Positions 1 through 10,838 of a stretch of 64,000 bases of DNA are shown here, one piece after another. The stretch comes from Actinoplanes missouriensis 431. Lineage in GTDB: Bacteria > Actinomycetota > Actinomycetes > Mycobacteriales > Micromonosporaceae. The translations under genes and the position numbers were made by a program. A model generated the notes under the pieces. The model was not told where the DNA came from and did not search any database. It saw only the letters and a list, made by a program, of their open reading frames with translations. The stretch lies in contig NC_017093.1 in assembly GCF_000284295.1 (NCBI RefSeq), forward strand, positions 8,184,001-8,248,000, given 5' to 3'. Position 1 is the stretch's first letter; each line of letters starts with the position of its first letter.

Positions 1-1132
<1,132 letters not shown>

Positions 1133-1162
1133 GGGAGGATGACCTTTCCGTAAGACGTGGAA

Positions 1163-1198
1163 AGCCCGCCGGTACGGGCGGTACCGTACCGGCGGGCT
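1163..1198 (-). terminator. Hairpin terminator after the DUF3117 gene
   Basis: Perfect 15-bp inverted repeat, AGCCCGCCGGTACGG paired with its complement across a 6-nt loop. It lies just downstream of the DUF3117 stop codon. Read leftwards it is followed by a short T-rich stretch. Confidence 0.8.
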
Positions 1199-1209
1199 CG
1201 CGTGAAACG

Positions 1210-1377
1210 TCAGCCGGCGATCGACTTCAACGCGTCACCCAGCGCGTTGGCCTCGTCCGGAGTCATCTCAACGACGAGACGGCCACCACCTTCCAGCGGG
1301 ACGCGCATGACGATGCCACGACCCTCTTTGGTGACCTCCAGCGGACCATCGCCCGTCCGCGGCTTCATCGCCGCCAT
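1210..1377 (-). CDS. DUF3117 family small protein
   Basis: A 55-residue protein of the actinobacterial DUF3117 family, function unknown. It begins MAAMKPRTGDGP and has the conserved core TKEGRGIVMRVPLEGGGRLV followed by a short helix ending ALGDALKSIAG. I chose the ATG at 1377 because GGGGAGA lies directly upstream at good spacing and the family starts here. The frame stays open for 27 further codons upstream, but that stretch does not resemble the family. It is monocistronic, with its own terminator at 1163-1198. Confidence 0.88.
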   Translation of the reverse strand: MAAMKPRTGDGPLEVTKEGRGIVMRVPLEGGGRLVVEMTPDEANALGDALKSIAG

Positions 1378-1602
1378 CTTGTCTCCCCTCAGACCTACGT
1401 CAGGGTCGGTGGGTTGCCCCACAGCCAGTTGCTCCTGGAATGCCAGCAGCCACGTCACGTGCTCAGCCCCACGCGACGCGGTGCTCGTTTCCGATCGGCG
1501 GCCCGCTCAGGCCGTTTCACGTGTTCACGCGTTGCGGCCCACCGTGCCGATCAAACATTTTCCCTGATGAACACCGGCGAACCCAAACCCAGCCCAGGCG
1601 GA

Positions 1603-1641
1603 TGTGACAGCGTCTAGCATATCGTCTTTTGGGCTGTCACA
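1603..1641. promoter_or_regulatory. 9-bp palindrome in front of the paaX-like gene, possible operator
   Basis: TGTGACAGC at 1603-1611 is matched exactly by GCTGTCACA at 1633-1641, with 21 nt between the arms. The second arm ends 11 bp before the ATG at 1652. An AT-rich TAGCAT lies between the arms and could be a -10 element. The position suits autoregulation by the regulator encoded next. No direct binding evidence is available from sequence. Confidence 0.5.
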
Positions 1642-1651
1642 ATGTGCGGTC

Positions 1652-2455
1652 ATGCAGGCGCGGTCCGCACTCTTCGACCTGTACGGCGATTACCTGCGCG
1701 CCCGTGGCTCCCGGGCCCCGGTCGCGGCCCTCGTGCGGCTGCTCGCTCCGCTCGACATCGCGGCCCCAGCGGTCCGTACAGCAGTGTCGCGAATGGTGCG
1801 ACAAGGCTGGCTTCATCCGCTGCGTCTCGCGTCCGGACCGGGTTATCTGCTCACTCCGAAGGCGGCGCGGCGGCTCGACGACGCGGCCAGCCGGGTGTAC
1901 CGAACCGGTCGCGGCGGCTGGGACGGGCGGTTCGACATGATTCTCCTGCACGATCCGCCGCTGGCCCGCCGGGACGCGGCCCGGCTCTCCTATCTGGGCT
2001 ACGGGCCGCTCAGCGACCAGGTCTGGGTGGCCGCGCGCGCCTCGGACGAGCTGGAGGCCACGCTGGCCGAGGCCGGAGCGGGGTACGAACGGTTCAGCGC
2101 GAGCCACACGTCCGGCTCGGATCTCGTGCGGCGGGCCTGGGATCTCGGGCAGATCGGACGGTCTTACCAGGAGTTCATGGAGTCGCTACAGCCTGTCGTC
2201 AAGGCGGTCACGGCGCGTAGCTCCGATGAGGAGGCTTACGCGGCCCGGTTCCAGCTGGTGCACGCGTGGCGGTCGTTCCTCTTCCAGGACCCGCAGCTGC
2301 CGTCCTCGCTCCTGCCCCCGGGGTGGCCGGGCGTCCGGGCAGCCGGCTTCTTCGACAAGCACGCGTCACGCCTGCGGCCGGCCGCCGATCGATATGTCGA
2401 ACGTTGCTTGCAATCGGCCACACGTGGTGCCCGTATGGGATTCTCAGACACATGA
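1652..2455 (+). CDS. PaaX-family transcriptional regulator
   Basis: A 267-residue regulator resembling PaaX, the phenylacetyl-CoA-responsive repressor. Residues 1-70 form a winged-helix region that includes PAVRTAVSRMVRQGWL. The centre and C-terminus match the PaaX-like and PaaX C-terminal domains (GRFDMILLHDPP; FQLVHAWRSFLFQDPQLP). The ATG at 1652 is preferred: upstream in-frame codons run through the palindrome at 1603-1641, and there is no clear ribosome binding site, so it may be translated from a very short leader. Its TGA overlaps the ATG of the following enoyl-CoA hydratase (ATGA), so the two are co-translated. The ligand here is inferred, not shown. Confidence 0.85.
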   Translation: MQARSALFDLYGDYLRARGSRAPVAALVRLLAPLDIAAPAVRTAVSRMVRQGWLHPLRLASGPGYLLTPKAARRLDDAASRVYRTGRGGWDGRFDMILLHDPPLARRDAARLSYLGYGPLSDQVWVAARASDELEATLAEAGAGYERFSASHTSGSDLVRRAWDLGQIGRSYQEFMESLQPVVKAVTARSSDEEAYAARFQLVHAWRSFLFQDPQLPSSLLPPGWPGVRAAGFFDKHASRLRPAADRYVERCLQSATRGARMGFSDT

Positions 2456-3240
2456 CCGACTCGCTCCTCGTCGACCGCACCGACGCCGTCGTAACGCTCA
2501 CCCTGAACCGCCCCGAGTCGATGAACTCGTTCACCGTCGACCTCAAGGAGGCGTTGCGGGACACCCTCGCCCAGCTGGAGAGCGACAGGTCGGTCCGCGC
2601 GATCGTCCTCGCCGGCGCCGGCGCGGCGTTCTGCGGCGGCCAGGACCTCAAGGAGCACGCGGCGCTGCTGGAGGCCGGGTCGACCGACCTGAACACGGTT
2701 CAGGTGCACTACAACCCGATCGCCCAGCGCCTCGCGAACATGCCGAAGCCGGTCGTCGCGGCGGTCCGCGGCATGGCGGCCGGCGCCGGCGCGTCGCTCG
2801 CCCTGCTCGCCGACTTCCGGATCGGCGGCCCGTCGACCAAGTTCCTGATGGCGTTCGCCAACGTCGGCCTCGCCGGCGACAGCGGCATCTCCTGGTCGCT
2901 GCCACGCATCGTCGGGCACGCCAAGGCGGTGGAGCTGCTGCTGCTGGCCCAGCCGGTGCGGGCCGAGGAGGCGTCCCGGATCGGGATGCTGACACAGCTC
3001 AAGGACGACGACGAGCAGGTGCTGCCGGCCGCTCAGGAGCTCGCTGCGCGCCTTGCGGCCGGTCCGACCGTGGCGTACGGCGCGATCAAGCGGGAGCTCT
3101 CCATCGGCGATGCCGGCACGCTCTCCGACGCCCTCGCGGCCGAGGCTCAGGCCCAGTCGATCTGCGGCGCCACCGAGGACCACCGGGAGGCGGTCAGCGC
3201 CTTCCTGAAGAAGCAGAAGCCGGTCTACCACGGCCGGTGA
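2452..3240 (+). CDS. Enoyl-CoA hydratase/isomerase family protein
   Basis: A 262-residue crotonase-fold enzyme that hydrates or isomerises acyl-CoA thioesters. The oxyanion-hole segments are visible: AGAGAAFCGGQDLKEHA near residue 55 and GMAAGAGASLALLADFRI near residue 105. LAGDSGISWSLPR follows, where an Asp sits at the catalytic position, as in PaaG-type isomerases and some hydratases. Coupling by ATGA to the PaaX-like gene suggests a role in aromatic (phenylacetate-type) or fatty acyl-CoA degradation. No other paa genes are nearby, so the exact substrate is open. Confidence 0.85.
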   Translation: MTDSLLVDRTDAVVTLTLNRPESMNSFTVDLKEALRDTLAQLESDRSVRAIVLAGAGAAFCGGQDLKEHAALLEAGSTDLNTVQVHYNPIAQRLANMPKPVVAAVRGMAAGAGASLALLADFRIGGPSTKFLMAFANVGLAGDSGISWSLPRIVGHAKAVELLLLAQPVRAEEASRIGMLTQLKDDDEQVLPAAQELAARLAAGPTVAYGAIKRELSIGDAGTLSDALAAEAQAQSICGATEDHREAVSAFLKKQKPVYHGR

Positions 3241-3243
3241 GGT

Positions 3244-3275
3244 CCGGTCCCGGCGGCTGCGGCCGCCGGGACCGG
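3244..3275. terminator. Bidirectional hairpin terminator
   Basis: CCGGTCCCGGCGGC pairs perfectly with its complement over a TGCG loop (14-bp stem). It sits between the convergent enoyl-CoA hydratase and the hypothetical gene ending at 3277. Confidence 0.8.
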
Positions 3276-3276
3276 G

Positions 3277-3810
3277 TCACGCCTCTTCCTCGTCCTCGTC
3301 CTCTTCCTCAGGGTCCTGGTTCGCCTCGACGCCCAGCACGAACGCCTGCATCGCGAGCTCGTCGCCGGAGGGCCAGACATAGGTCGGCAGCTCCTGCGGG
3401 CCCAGCTCGGCGACGTGCGACCAGAACTGGCGCACGGCCTCGGCCGGGGTGACCGCCTCGATCGGCATCGCCACGCTGACCAGCCACGACTTCTTGTCCG
3501 CCGGGGGCGTGAGCCGGCCGGACAGCCGCCGGAACAGCTCCTCGCCGATCGCGGTCACCGGGCCGTCGGCGGCCAGCTCCTCGGCCGGAACCGGCTCGTC
3601 GAACGCCCGCCGCAGGTAGCCGAGCACCAGGTCGCCGCTGTCCGATTTCTCCACCCGGGCAAGCGCCACGACGTGGTCCTCGGCGACCAGCAGCACCTCG
3701 TCACCGGCTGCGGCCTCGGTCGGACCGCTCGCCACCGTCACGACATCGTGCTGGAACAACCGCTCGGTCGCCCACTGCTCGTCCGGGATGATCACTGACC
3801 ACTGCGCCAT
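3277..3810 (-). CDS. Conserved hypothetical protein with acidic tail
   Basis: About 177 residues, function not recognised. It starts MAQWSVIIPDEQWATERL and ends in a strongly acidic run of Glu and Asp after QDPEEEDEDEE. The body is soluble and mixed alpha/beta in appearance (QHDVVTVASGPTEAAAGDEV, then AEDHVVALARVEK), with no membrane segment. An alternative ATG three codons upstream (3819) is possible; neither start has a strong ribosome binding site. It lies 25 bp downstream of tag in the same direction and may be the last gene of that operon. Confidence 0.7.
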   Translation of the reverse strand: MAQWSVIIPDEQWATERLFQHDVVTVASGPTEAAAGDEVLLVAEDHVVALARVEKSDSGDLVLGYLRRAFDEPVPAEELAADGPVTAIGEELFRRLSGRLTPPADKKSWLVSVAMPIEAVTPAEAVRQFWSHVAELGPQELPTYVWPSGDELAMQAFVLGVEANQDPEEEDEDEEEA

Positions 3811-3835
3811 ACGGTCCATCTCATCACGCGGCGTC

Positions 3836-4411
3836 TCAGGCAGTGAGCGGTGGGACCCAACAGCCCGTCAGGTGGTCGTCCACCATGCCGGTGGCCTGCA
3901 TCAACGCGTACGCGGTGGTGGGTCCGACGAACTTGAAGCCCCGCTTCTTCAGATCCTTGGCGAGCGCGGTGGACTCCGGTGTGACGGCCGGAACCTCGGC
4001 GCGCGTGGCCGGCCGGGGACGGGCCGCCGGGGCGAACGACCAGAGCAGGGCGGAAAGACCGTCCGGCAGGTCGGCGGCGACCCGCGCGTTGTGCAGCGCG
4101 GCGTCGATCTTCATCCGGTTGCGGACGATGCCGGCGTCGGCCATCAGCCGGGTCGCGTCGGCCTCCGAGTACGCCGCGACCTTGGCGATCGAGAAGTCGT
4201 CGAAGGCGGCCCGGAACGCCTGCCGCTTGCGCAGGATGGTGATCCACGCGAGCCCGGACTGGAAGGCCTCCAGGGTGAGCCGCTCGAAGAGCGCGTCGTC
4301 ACCGCGGAGCGGCTTGCCCCACTCGGTGTCGTGGTACGCCGCGTAGTCGGGCGTGCTGCCGCCCCAGAAGCACCGGGCCCGCCCGTCGTCGCCGATGACC
4401 AGGTCGGTCAT
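3836..4411 (-). CDS. tag: DNA-3-methyladenine glycosylase I
   Basis: A 191-residue base-excision repair glycosylase that removes 3-methyladenine from alkylated DNA. It matches the Tag family in length and motifs: an N-terminal Cys in RCFWGGS, YHDTEWGKPL carrying the zinc-ligand His and the catalytic-region Glu, LTLEAFQSGLAWITILRKR, and a C-terminal DDHLTGCW supplying the second zinc His and Cys. The ATG overlaps the upstream SRPBCC gene stop (ATGA), so it is translationally coupled to it. The same operon carries the DivIVA-like protein and nuoA upstream. Confidence 0.93.
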   Translation of the reverse strand: MTDLVIGDDGRARCFWGGSTPDYAAYHDTEWGKPLRGDDALFERLTLEAFQSGLAWITILRKRQAFRAAFDDFSIAKVAAYSEADATRLMADAGIVRNRMKIDAALHNARVAADLPDGLSALLWSFAPAARPRPATRAEVPAVTPESTALAKDLKKRGFKFVGPTTAYALMQATGMVDDHLTGCWVPPLTA

Positions 4412-4911
4412 GGGATGCGGCCCTGCTCGACGAGGCGGCCGAACTTCTTCAGCATCCCGGTGAAGCCGATCTTGGAGCCGGGCCAGAGCACCGGCCAGGC
4501 GACCTTCCCGGCCGCGCCGGTGGGCAGGTGGAACCACTCGTGCAGCACCACCTGGGTCCGGTCGCCGGACATCGCGGTGCAGCGCATCGAGCCGGGGCCG
4601 CGCAGCACCTTGCCGCAGTGCACCACCCGGACCTCGAACGGGGCGTTCACCTTCACCACGCGCAGCTCGTCCCGGATCACCGCCGGGCCCAGCGCGGTGA
4701 CCGCCTCGACCAGGCTGCCCTCCCCGCCGTCACCCTCGACCACCCGGACCCGGGTGAACGGGATCCACTCGGACTGTTTCTCCCAGGTCATGAACGCGGC
4801 GAAGACCGTGGGGGCGGGCGCGTTGACGATGACCGTGGCGGTGAACTCGCCGATGCCCGGTTTCGCCGCGTCGCCGAGACCGCCGGATGGGCCTGCCTCC
4901 GGACCGGTCAT
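4408..4911 (-). CDS. SRPBCC (START-like) family protein
   Basis: A 167-residue protein with the polyketide cyclase/dehydrase-type helix-grip fold: FTATVIVNAPAPTVFAAF at the first strand and helix, a central sheet (DELRVVKVNAPFEVRVVHCG) and a C-terminal helix (FTGMLKKFGRLVEQG). Proteins of this fold bind hydrophobic ligands; no catalytic residue is assigned. It overlaps its neighbours by ATGA at both ends (divIVA-like upstream, tag downstream), so it is inside a tight operon. Ligand and role are unknown. Confidence 0.75.
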   Translation of the reverse strand: MTGPEAGPSGGLGDAAKPGIGEFTATVIVNAPAPTVFAAFMTWEKQSEWIPFTRVRVVEGDGGEGSLVEAVTALGPAVIRDELRVVKVNAPFEVRVVHCGKVLRGPGSMRCTAMSGDRTQVVLHEWFHLPTGAAGKVAWPVLWPGSKIGFTGMLKKFGRLVEQGRIP

Positions 4912-5462
4912 CGGCTCTCCGCCGGCGCGTCGTCGGTCTTCGCCGGCTCTGCCTTCTCCTCGCGCTTCTCGCGCTGCTCGTGACTCTCGTGCTCGTGCGG
5001 CGGCAGGCCGGCGACCTCGTCGATCGGGTCGTCGCTGCTGATCAGGTCGGTGTGCGGGGCGGACCCGACGCCGGCCGCGAGCTCGGCGGGCGGCACCGCC
5101 GGGGCGGCGGAGGCCTCCCGGGCCCGGCGCAGCGCGTCGGCGTCCTCCATCCGGCCGTCGCGGAGCGCGGCCACCTCGGCCTCCAGCACGCCGATCAGCT
5201 CGCCCTTGTAACCGATGTCGTACGCCGCGCGCTGCAGCGCCTGGTCCACCTGGTTCATCCGGTAACCACGGAACACCGTGTCGAACCGGGTGCCGGCGAT
5301 GTCGGGCTCGCCGAGCGGCCGGTCGCTGGGCAGCGGCACCGCACGCCCGTCGGGCTCGACCGGAGTCAGCCCGGAGTCGCCCCCGCTCAGCAGAACCGTC
5401 ACGCCGAAGACGATCGTCGCGACCACCAGCGCCACGACGATGAAGAGCAGAAGCTGACCCAT
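4908..5462 (-). CDS. Membrane-anchored DivIVA-domain protein
   Basis: About 184 residues. The N-terminus is a single membrane helix (MGQLLLFIVVALVVATIVFG). A linker follows, then a DivIVA-type segment RFDTVFRGYRMNQVDQAL and a helical stretch likely to form a coiled coil. The C-terminal 60 residues are rich in Glu, Lys and Ala (HEQREKREEKAEPAK) and probably disordered. DivIVA modules sense membrane curvature or cell poles in actinobacteria; the polar role here is inference. The ATG at 5462 starts immediately before the hydrophobic helix; a GTG at 5468 is an alternative. It is coupled by ATGA to the SRPBCC gene and lies 80 bp downstream of nuoA. Confidence 0.72.
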   Translation of the reverse strand: MGQLLLFIVVALVVATIVFGVTVLLSGGDSGLTPVEPDGRAVPLPSDRPLGEPDIAGTRFDTVFRGYRMNQVDQALQRAAYDIGYKGELIGVLEAEVAALRDGRMEDADALRRAREASAAPAVPPAELAAGVGSAPHTDLISSDDPIDEVAGLPPHEHESHEQREKREEKAEPAKTDDAPAESR

Positions 5463-5542
5463 GCGCACGATGTTGACATGTCGGCTTTCCGGTGGCGAGC
5501 CCGCCACCCGGTCGGTGACGGCCTCGGCCGTACGGCGGAGGC

Positions 5543-5920
5543 TCAGGTCCAGGTCAGGATCCGCTTGCGCCACGCGTAGAGGATGCCCAGCGCGAGCACG
5601 CCGACGAAGACGCCCATCTCGGCGATCGCGGCGCCGCCGAACTCCGGGCGATCGAAGATCACCGCCCACGGAAAGAGAAATACGGCTTCAACCGCAAAAA
5701 GCACATAAAGGTACGCGTAGACGTAGTACCGGATCTGCGCCTGCGCCCAGTCGCCGCCGACCGGGTCGATGCCGCTCTCATACGCGATCCGCTTGCCCAG
5801 CGGCTCGGCCGGATTCGCCGGCCGCAGCAACCGGTTCGCCCCGAACGCGGCCACGAACAGCAGGACTCCGGCGGCGAGCATCAGGCCCAACGTGGCGTAC
5901 GAACCGAGATATCCGTCCAC
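5543..5920 (-). CDS. nuoA: NADH-quinone oxidoreductase subunit A-like protein, standing alone
   Basis: A 125-residue protein with three predicted membrane helices, one near residues 10-30 and two in the second half. It has the subunit A signature YESGIDPVGGDWAQAQIRYY followed by FAVEAVFLFPWAVIF. In complex I this small subunit forms part of the quinone-site region at the junction of membrane and peripheral arms. No nuoB-N genes follow: the next gene is the DivIVA-like protein. It is divergent from korAB across about 200 bp. It may be a remnant or scattered part of a second complex I, or pair with electron input from ferredoxin. Identity is secure; its partner complex is unknown. Confidence 0.88.
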   Translation of the reverse strand: MDGYLGSYATLGLMLAAGVLLFVAAFGANRLLRPANPAEPLGKRIAYESGIDPVGGDWAQAQIRYYVYAYLYVLFAVEAVFLFPWAVIFDRPEFGGAAIAEMGVFVGVLALGILYAWRKRILTWT

Positions 5921-6124
5921 GAACGGGGAGCCTAGCCGAAGCGGGGTCGCAAATTACGTGCCGCATGGTGGACATTGCTGGCTGGAACTTTGCTCGCACC
6001 GCTACCGTGGGCAACGGTCCGCGGCCGCTTCGTAAGGAGCGGCGACGTAGTGTGGAAGTGACGAAGTGCGGGCCGGCTCATCGACAGACTTAAGCCGCCG
6101 GACCGCGTCCTATGGAGGTTGACC

Positions 6125-7970
6125 GTGGCCGCTCCCGCGAAGCGAGTCGAGCAGCTGGACCGTGTTGTGATCCGATTCGCCGGTGACTCCGGCGACGGAA
6201 TGCAGCTCACCGGTGACCGTTTCACGTCGGAAACCGCTCAGCTCGGCAACGACATCTCGACCCTTCCCAACTTCCCCGCCGAGATCCGCGCGCCGGCCGG
6301 CACGCTCCCCGGCGTCTCCAGCTTTCAGGTCCATTTCGCCGACTACGACATCCTGACTCCGGGCGACGCGCCGAACGTGCTGGTCGCGATGAACCCGGCC
6401 GCGCTCAAGGCCAACCTCTCCGAGCTACCGCCCGGCGCCGACATCATCGTGAACACCGACGAGTTCACCAGGCGGAACCTCGCGAAGGTGGGTTACCCGG
6501 TCAGTCCGCTCGAGGACGGGTCGCTCCAGGAGTTCGCGGTCCACCCGGTCCCGCTCACCTCGATGACGATCGGCGCGCTGGCCGATTCCGGCGTCGCGAA
6601 GAAAGACGCCGAGCGCGCCAAGAACATGTTCGCGCTCGGCCTGCTCAGCTGGATGTACTCGCGACCCTTCGAGTCCACGCTGCGGTTCCTGGAGCGCAAG
6701 TTCGCGAAACGGCCCGATCTGGTCGCGGCGAACAAGACCGCCTTCCAGGCCGGCTGGAACTACGGCGAGACCACCGAGGCCTTCTCCGTGCGGTACGAGG
6801 TGAAACCCGCCCGGATGCGCCCCGGCACATACCGGAACATCACCGGAAACCAGGCGCTCGCGCTCGGCCTGGTGGCGTCCGCCGTGCGGTCGAAACTTCC
6901 GCTCTTCCTCGGCGCCTATCCGATCACCCCGGCCTCGGACATCCTGCACGAGCTCTCCAAGCACAAGCGGTTCGGCGTCACCACGGTCCAGGCCGAGGAC
7001 GAGATCGCCGCGATCGGGGCGGCGCTCGGCGCGTCGTACGGCGGAGCCCTCGGTGTGACCACCACGTCCGGGCCCGGTGTGGCGCTCAAGGGCGAGACCA
7101 TCTCGCTCGCGATCGCCCTGGAGCTGCCGCTGGTGATCGTCGATGTGCAGCGCGCCGGCCCGTCCACCGGCATGCCGACCAAGACCGAGCAGGCCGATCT
7201 GAACATGGCGCTGTTCGGCCGGCACGGCGAGGCGCCGCTCGCGGTGATCGCGCCGAAATCACCGTCGGACTGCTTCCACGCGGCCCTCGAGGCGGCACGG
7301 ATCGCGCTGACCTACCGCACCCCGGTCATCCTGCTCTCCGACAACTACGTGGCGAACGGGTCGGAGCCGTGGATGCTGCCGTCGGTGGACGAACTGCCCG
7401 ACCTGTCGGTGGACTTCACCATGTCGCCGAACTCGCCGGACGGGCGATTCCTGCCGTACCTCCGGGATCCTGAGACGCTGGCCCGACCATGGGCGATTCC
7501 CGGTACACCAGGACTCGAGCACCGCATCGGCGGCCTGGAGAAAGCCGACAAGACCGGCGACATCTCCTACGACCCGGCGAACCACGAGCACATGGTCCGG
7601 ATCCGGCAGGCCCGCATCGACGCCATCCCGGTGCCGGACGTCGACGTCGAGGACCCCGAGGAGAACGCGCGGGTGCTCGTACTCGGATGGGGTTCCACCT
7701 ACGGCCCGATCGGGGCCGCCTGCCGCGCGCTGCGCCAGCGCGGGCTGCCCATCGCCCAAGCGCACCTGCGCCACCTCTCGCCGCTGCCGGCGAATCTGGG
7801 CGAAGTGCTTCAGGGGTACGACAGAGTCGTGGTCCCCGAGATGAACCTCGGTCAGCTGGCCGCGGTGATCCGGTCGAAGTACCTGGTCGACGCCGTCCCG
7901 TTCAACCAGATCAACGGTCTTCCGTTCACCGCCGCCACCCTGGAGAGCATGCTGGAGGACGTGGTCAAGA

Positions 7971-7978
<8 letters not shown>
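6125..7978 (+). CDS. korA: 2-oxoacid:ferredoxin oxidoreductase, alpha (fused gamma-alpha) subunit
   Basis: A 617-residue subunit of the CoA-dependent oxidoreductase that oxidatively decarboxylates 2-oxoglutarate and reduces ferredoxin. The first 190 residues are the gamma domain, starting VIRFAGDSGDGMQLTGDRF. The alpha (pyrimidine-binding) domain follows, with GAYPITPASDILHELSKHK and TTTSGPGVALKGETISLAI. The GTG at 6125 is chosen because GGAGG at 6114-6118 gives 6-nt spacing; a TTG at 6119 abuts the Shine-Dalgarno and is unlikely. It overlaps korB by 8 bp. In actinobacteria this pair can replace 2-oxoglutarate dehydrogenase in the TCA cycle under some conditions. Confidence 0.93.
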
Positions 7979-8977
<999 letters not shown>

Positions 8978-8981
<4 letters not shown>

Positions 8982-9994
8982 ACGGTCACCCCGCTGGCGA
9001 CACCCTCGTCGTCGCGGATGTAGACGAGCAGGTCGCCGGTCTCGATCGTGACGGCCTGCTCGCCACCGAGCGGCAGCACCTTGCCGCGGCGGATCAGCGC
9101 CACCACCAGGGTCGGCAGCTGACGCGGGTTCTGGCCGACCTCGGCACGCTCGGCGGACCGCATCGCCAGCGCCATGCCCTGGCCCGGGGTGAGCAGGTCC
9201 TCCACCACGTCGATCAGCGGCGGGGCGGTGGTGGTCAGGCCGAGCAGCCGGCCGGCCGTCGAGGACGACACGATCACGTGGTGCGCGCCGCTCTGCTTCA
9301 GCAGGGCGGCGTTCTCCTGCTCGCGGACCGCCGCGATGATCCGAACCTGGCCGGCGGTCAACTGGCGGACGGTCAGAGTGATCAGGACGGACGCCTCGTC
9401 GCGGTCCGTCGCGATGATGACCGACTTGCAGTTCTTCACGTCCGCGTCGTTCAGCACCGCCGACCGGGTCGCGTCCCCCTCGATCACGACGAAACCGCTC
9501 GCCTGCGCCTGCCGTACCCCCGCCTCGCGGTTCTCCACGATCACGATGCGGGACTTGTCGTATCCGGTCTCCAGCAGCGCGGCGACAGCGGCCCGGCCCT
9601 TCGTGCCGTAACCGCAGATGATCACGTGGTCCTTCAACTTTCGCCTCCACCGGCTGACCCGAAGGCCCTTGCGGTACTGGTCGGTCAGCACCTCCAGCGT
9701 GGTGCCGACCAGGATGATCAGGAAGAGCACCCGGGCGGGCGTGATGAGCAGGACGTTCACCAGGCGGGCGCTCTGTGTCGCCGGGGTGATGTCGCCGTAG
9801 CCGGTGGTGGAGAGGGAGACCACGGCGTAGTAGAAGCAGTCGAGGAGGGTCAGACCGTCCTCGTTGACGTCACGGTAGCCCTCGCGGTCGGCATAGATCA
9901 CCGCTACCGCGAGGAGGACCAGGGTGCACGCCATCGCAAGCCGGACGGCCAGAGCCCTCAGCGGCCCCTGCCGGACCATCGGTAGATGAATCAT
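8978..9994 (-). CDS. Potassium channel with cytosolic RCK (TrkA-N/TrkA-C) domain
   Basis: A 338-residue two-helix K+ channel. Residues 14-36 form the first membrane helix. The pore helix and selectivity filter VSLSTTGYGDITPAT follow near residue 66, then the second helix around LITPARVLFLIILVG. The cytosolic half is an NAD-binding RCK domain, with HVIICGYGTKGRAAVAAL as the Rossmann glycine motif and IVENREAGVRQAQASG after it. A TrkA-C-like region forms the C-terminus. It probably gates K+ flux in response to nucleotide or calcium, as in the MthK/Kch group; the actual ligand is not evident. It is divergent from the phospholipase gene and shares its stop region with korB. Confidence 0.9.
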
Positions 9995-10066
9995 GAAACC
10001 GCCCGCACGCCCTCACCCTAACGGTCAAGCTGGAGATCACACTCGTAGGACGTCATCGGAGGCCCG

Positions 10067-10534
10067 ATGGGTTACCGAGCAGTTCTCCTTCAGATCGCGG
10101 TTCTTCTGGCCGGGGGGATCGTACTCACCGGTCAACCGGCCGGCGCCACAACGGTCGACAAGGCGACGCTGCTGCTGCGCTGGACGCAGCCGACCGCGGC
10201 CAGCACCGCGGCGTGGAACGCGGCACGGCGTGACCGGAAGGCCTGGGCGGCGTACGACTTCGACTGGTCCACCGACAAGTGCAGTCACGCGCCGGAGAAC
10301 CCGTTCGGCTTCAACTTCGGGCCGGCATGCAGTCACCACGACTTCGGGTACCGCAACTACCGGGCCGCCGGCACCCTCGACGAGCACCGGGTTCGGCTCG
10401 ACGAGATGTTCCGCGCCGATCTGCGCCGCGAGTGCGACAGTCATCGGCTGGCCGCCCAGCCGCCATGCAACGTCCTGGCCTTCACCTATTACGAGACGGT
10501 GCGCATCCTCAAGCCCAACGCCGATCTGGGGTAG
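10067..10534 (+). CDS. Secreted prokaryotic phospholipase A2
   Basis: A 155-residue precursor with an N-terminal signal peptide (hydrophobic VLLQIAVLLAGGIVLTG, cleavage likely after PAGA). The mature part strongly resembles the Streptomyces violaceoruber-type phospholipase A2. AAYDFDWSTDKCSHAPENPF is followed by CSHHDFGYRNY, carrying the catalytic His-Asp pair, and by two further Cys residues for disulfides. It hydrolyses the sn-2 ester of phospholipids outside the cell, usually with Ca2+; the ligands are in the same region. It stands alone, divergent from the K+ channel gene and followed by tandem repeats. Confidence 0.9.
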   Translation: MGYRAVLLQIAVLLAGGIVLTGQPAGATTVDKATLLLRWTQPTAASTAAWNAARRDRKAWAAYDFDWSTDKCSHAPENPFGFNFGPACSHHDFGYRNYRAAGTLDEHRVRLDEMFRADLRRECDSHRLAAQPPCNVLAFTYYETVRILKPNADLG

Positions 10535-10615
10535 TCGCCCCACGACGCGAAGATCGAGCGATCGCGCATGCCGGCAACGCCCGTTCACGTGATCAAGCCG
10601 CCCGGCCGACACTGT

Positions 10616-10731
10616 GGACCAGCCGGACCAGCCGGACCAGCCGGACCAGCCGGACCAGCCGGGACAGCGCTGAAAGCCAGCCGGACCAGCCGGACCAGCC
10701 GGGACAGCGCTGAAAGCCAGCCGGACCAGCC
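10616..10731. repeat. GGACCAGCC tandem array with 40-bp higher-order repeat
   Basis: Five consecutive copies of GGACCAGCC lie at 10616-10660. A 40-bp unit, made of two GGACCAGCC copies plus a 22-bp block containing GGGACAGCGCTGAAAG, occurs twice without mismatch at 10643-10682 and 10683-10722, and a last 9-mer follows. The array is noncoding between convergent genes. Such perfect copies suggest recent slippage or unequal recombination. Confidence 0.92.
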
Positions 10732-10733
10732 CC

Positions 10734-10802
10734 GTGCGAGCCCGCCATCCGTGCGACCCCGCCGCCCGTGCGAGCCGGCCATCCGTGCGAGCCCCGCCAT
10801 CC
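10734..10802. repeat. 17-bp tandem repeat, four copies
   Basis: Four imperfect units start at 10734, 10751, 10768 and 10785, each beginning GTGCGA and ending in a C-rich tail such as GCCATCC. Unit lengths are 17, 17, 17 and 18 bp. It lies 3 bp after the GGACCAGCC array but is unrelated to it. With that array it fills the 304-bp gap between the phospholipase gene and the cyclase-ATPase gene; I see no gene there. Confidence 0.85.
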
Positions 10803-10838
10803 GCGTCGGCCCCTCAACGGCACGTCACGTAACCGGGG

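Noticed and set aside
10616..10802. CRISPR array
   Set aside because: Repeats are directly adjacent with no unique spacers, and no cas genes are present.
10585..10823. Collagen-like GPAGPAG or LVRLVR translations of the tandem array
   Set aside because: All frames of a 9-bp repeat stay open by chance. No ribosome binding site, no flanking gene-like sequence.
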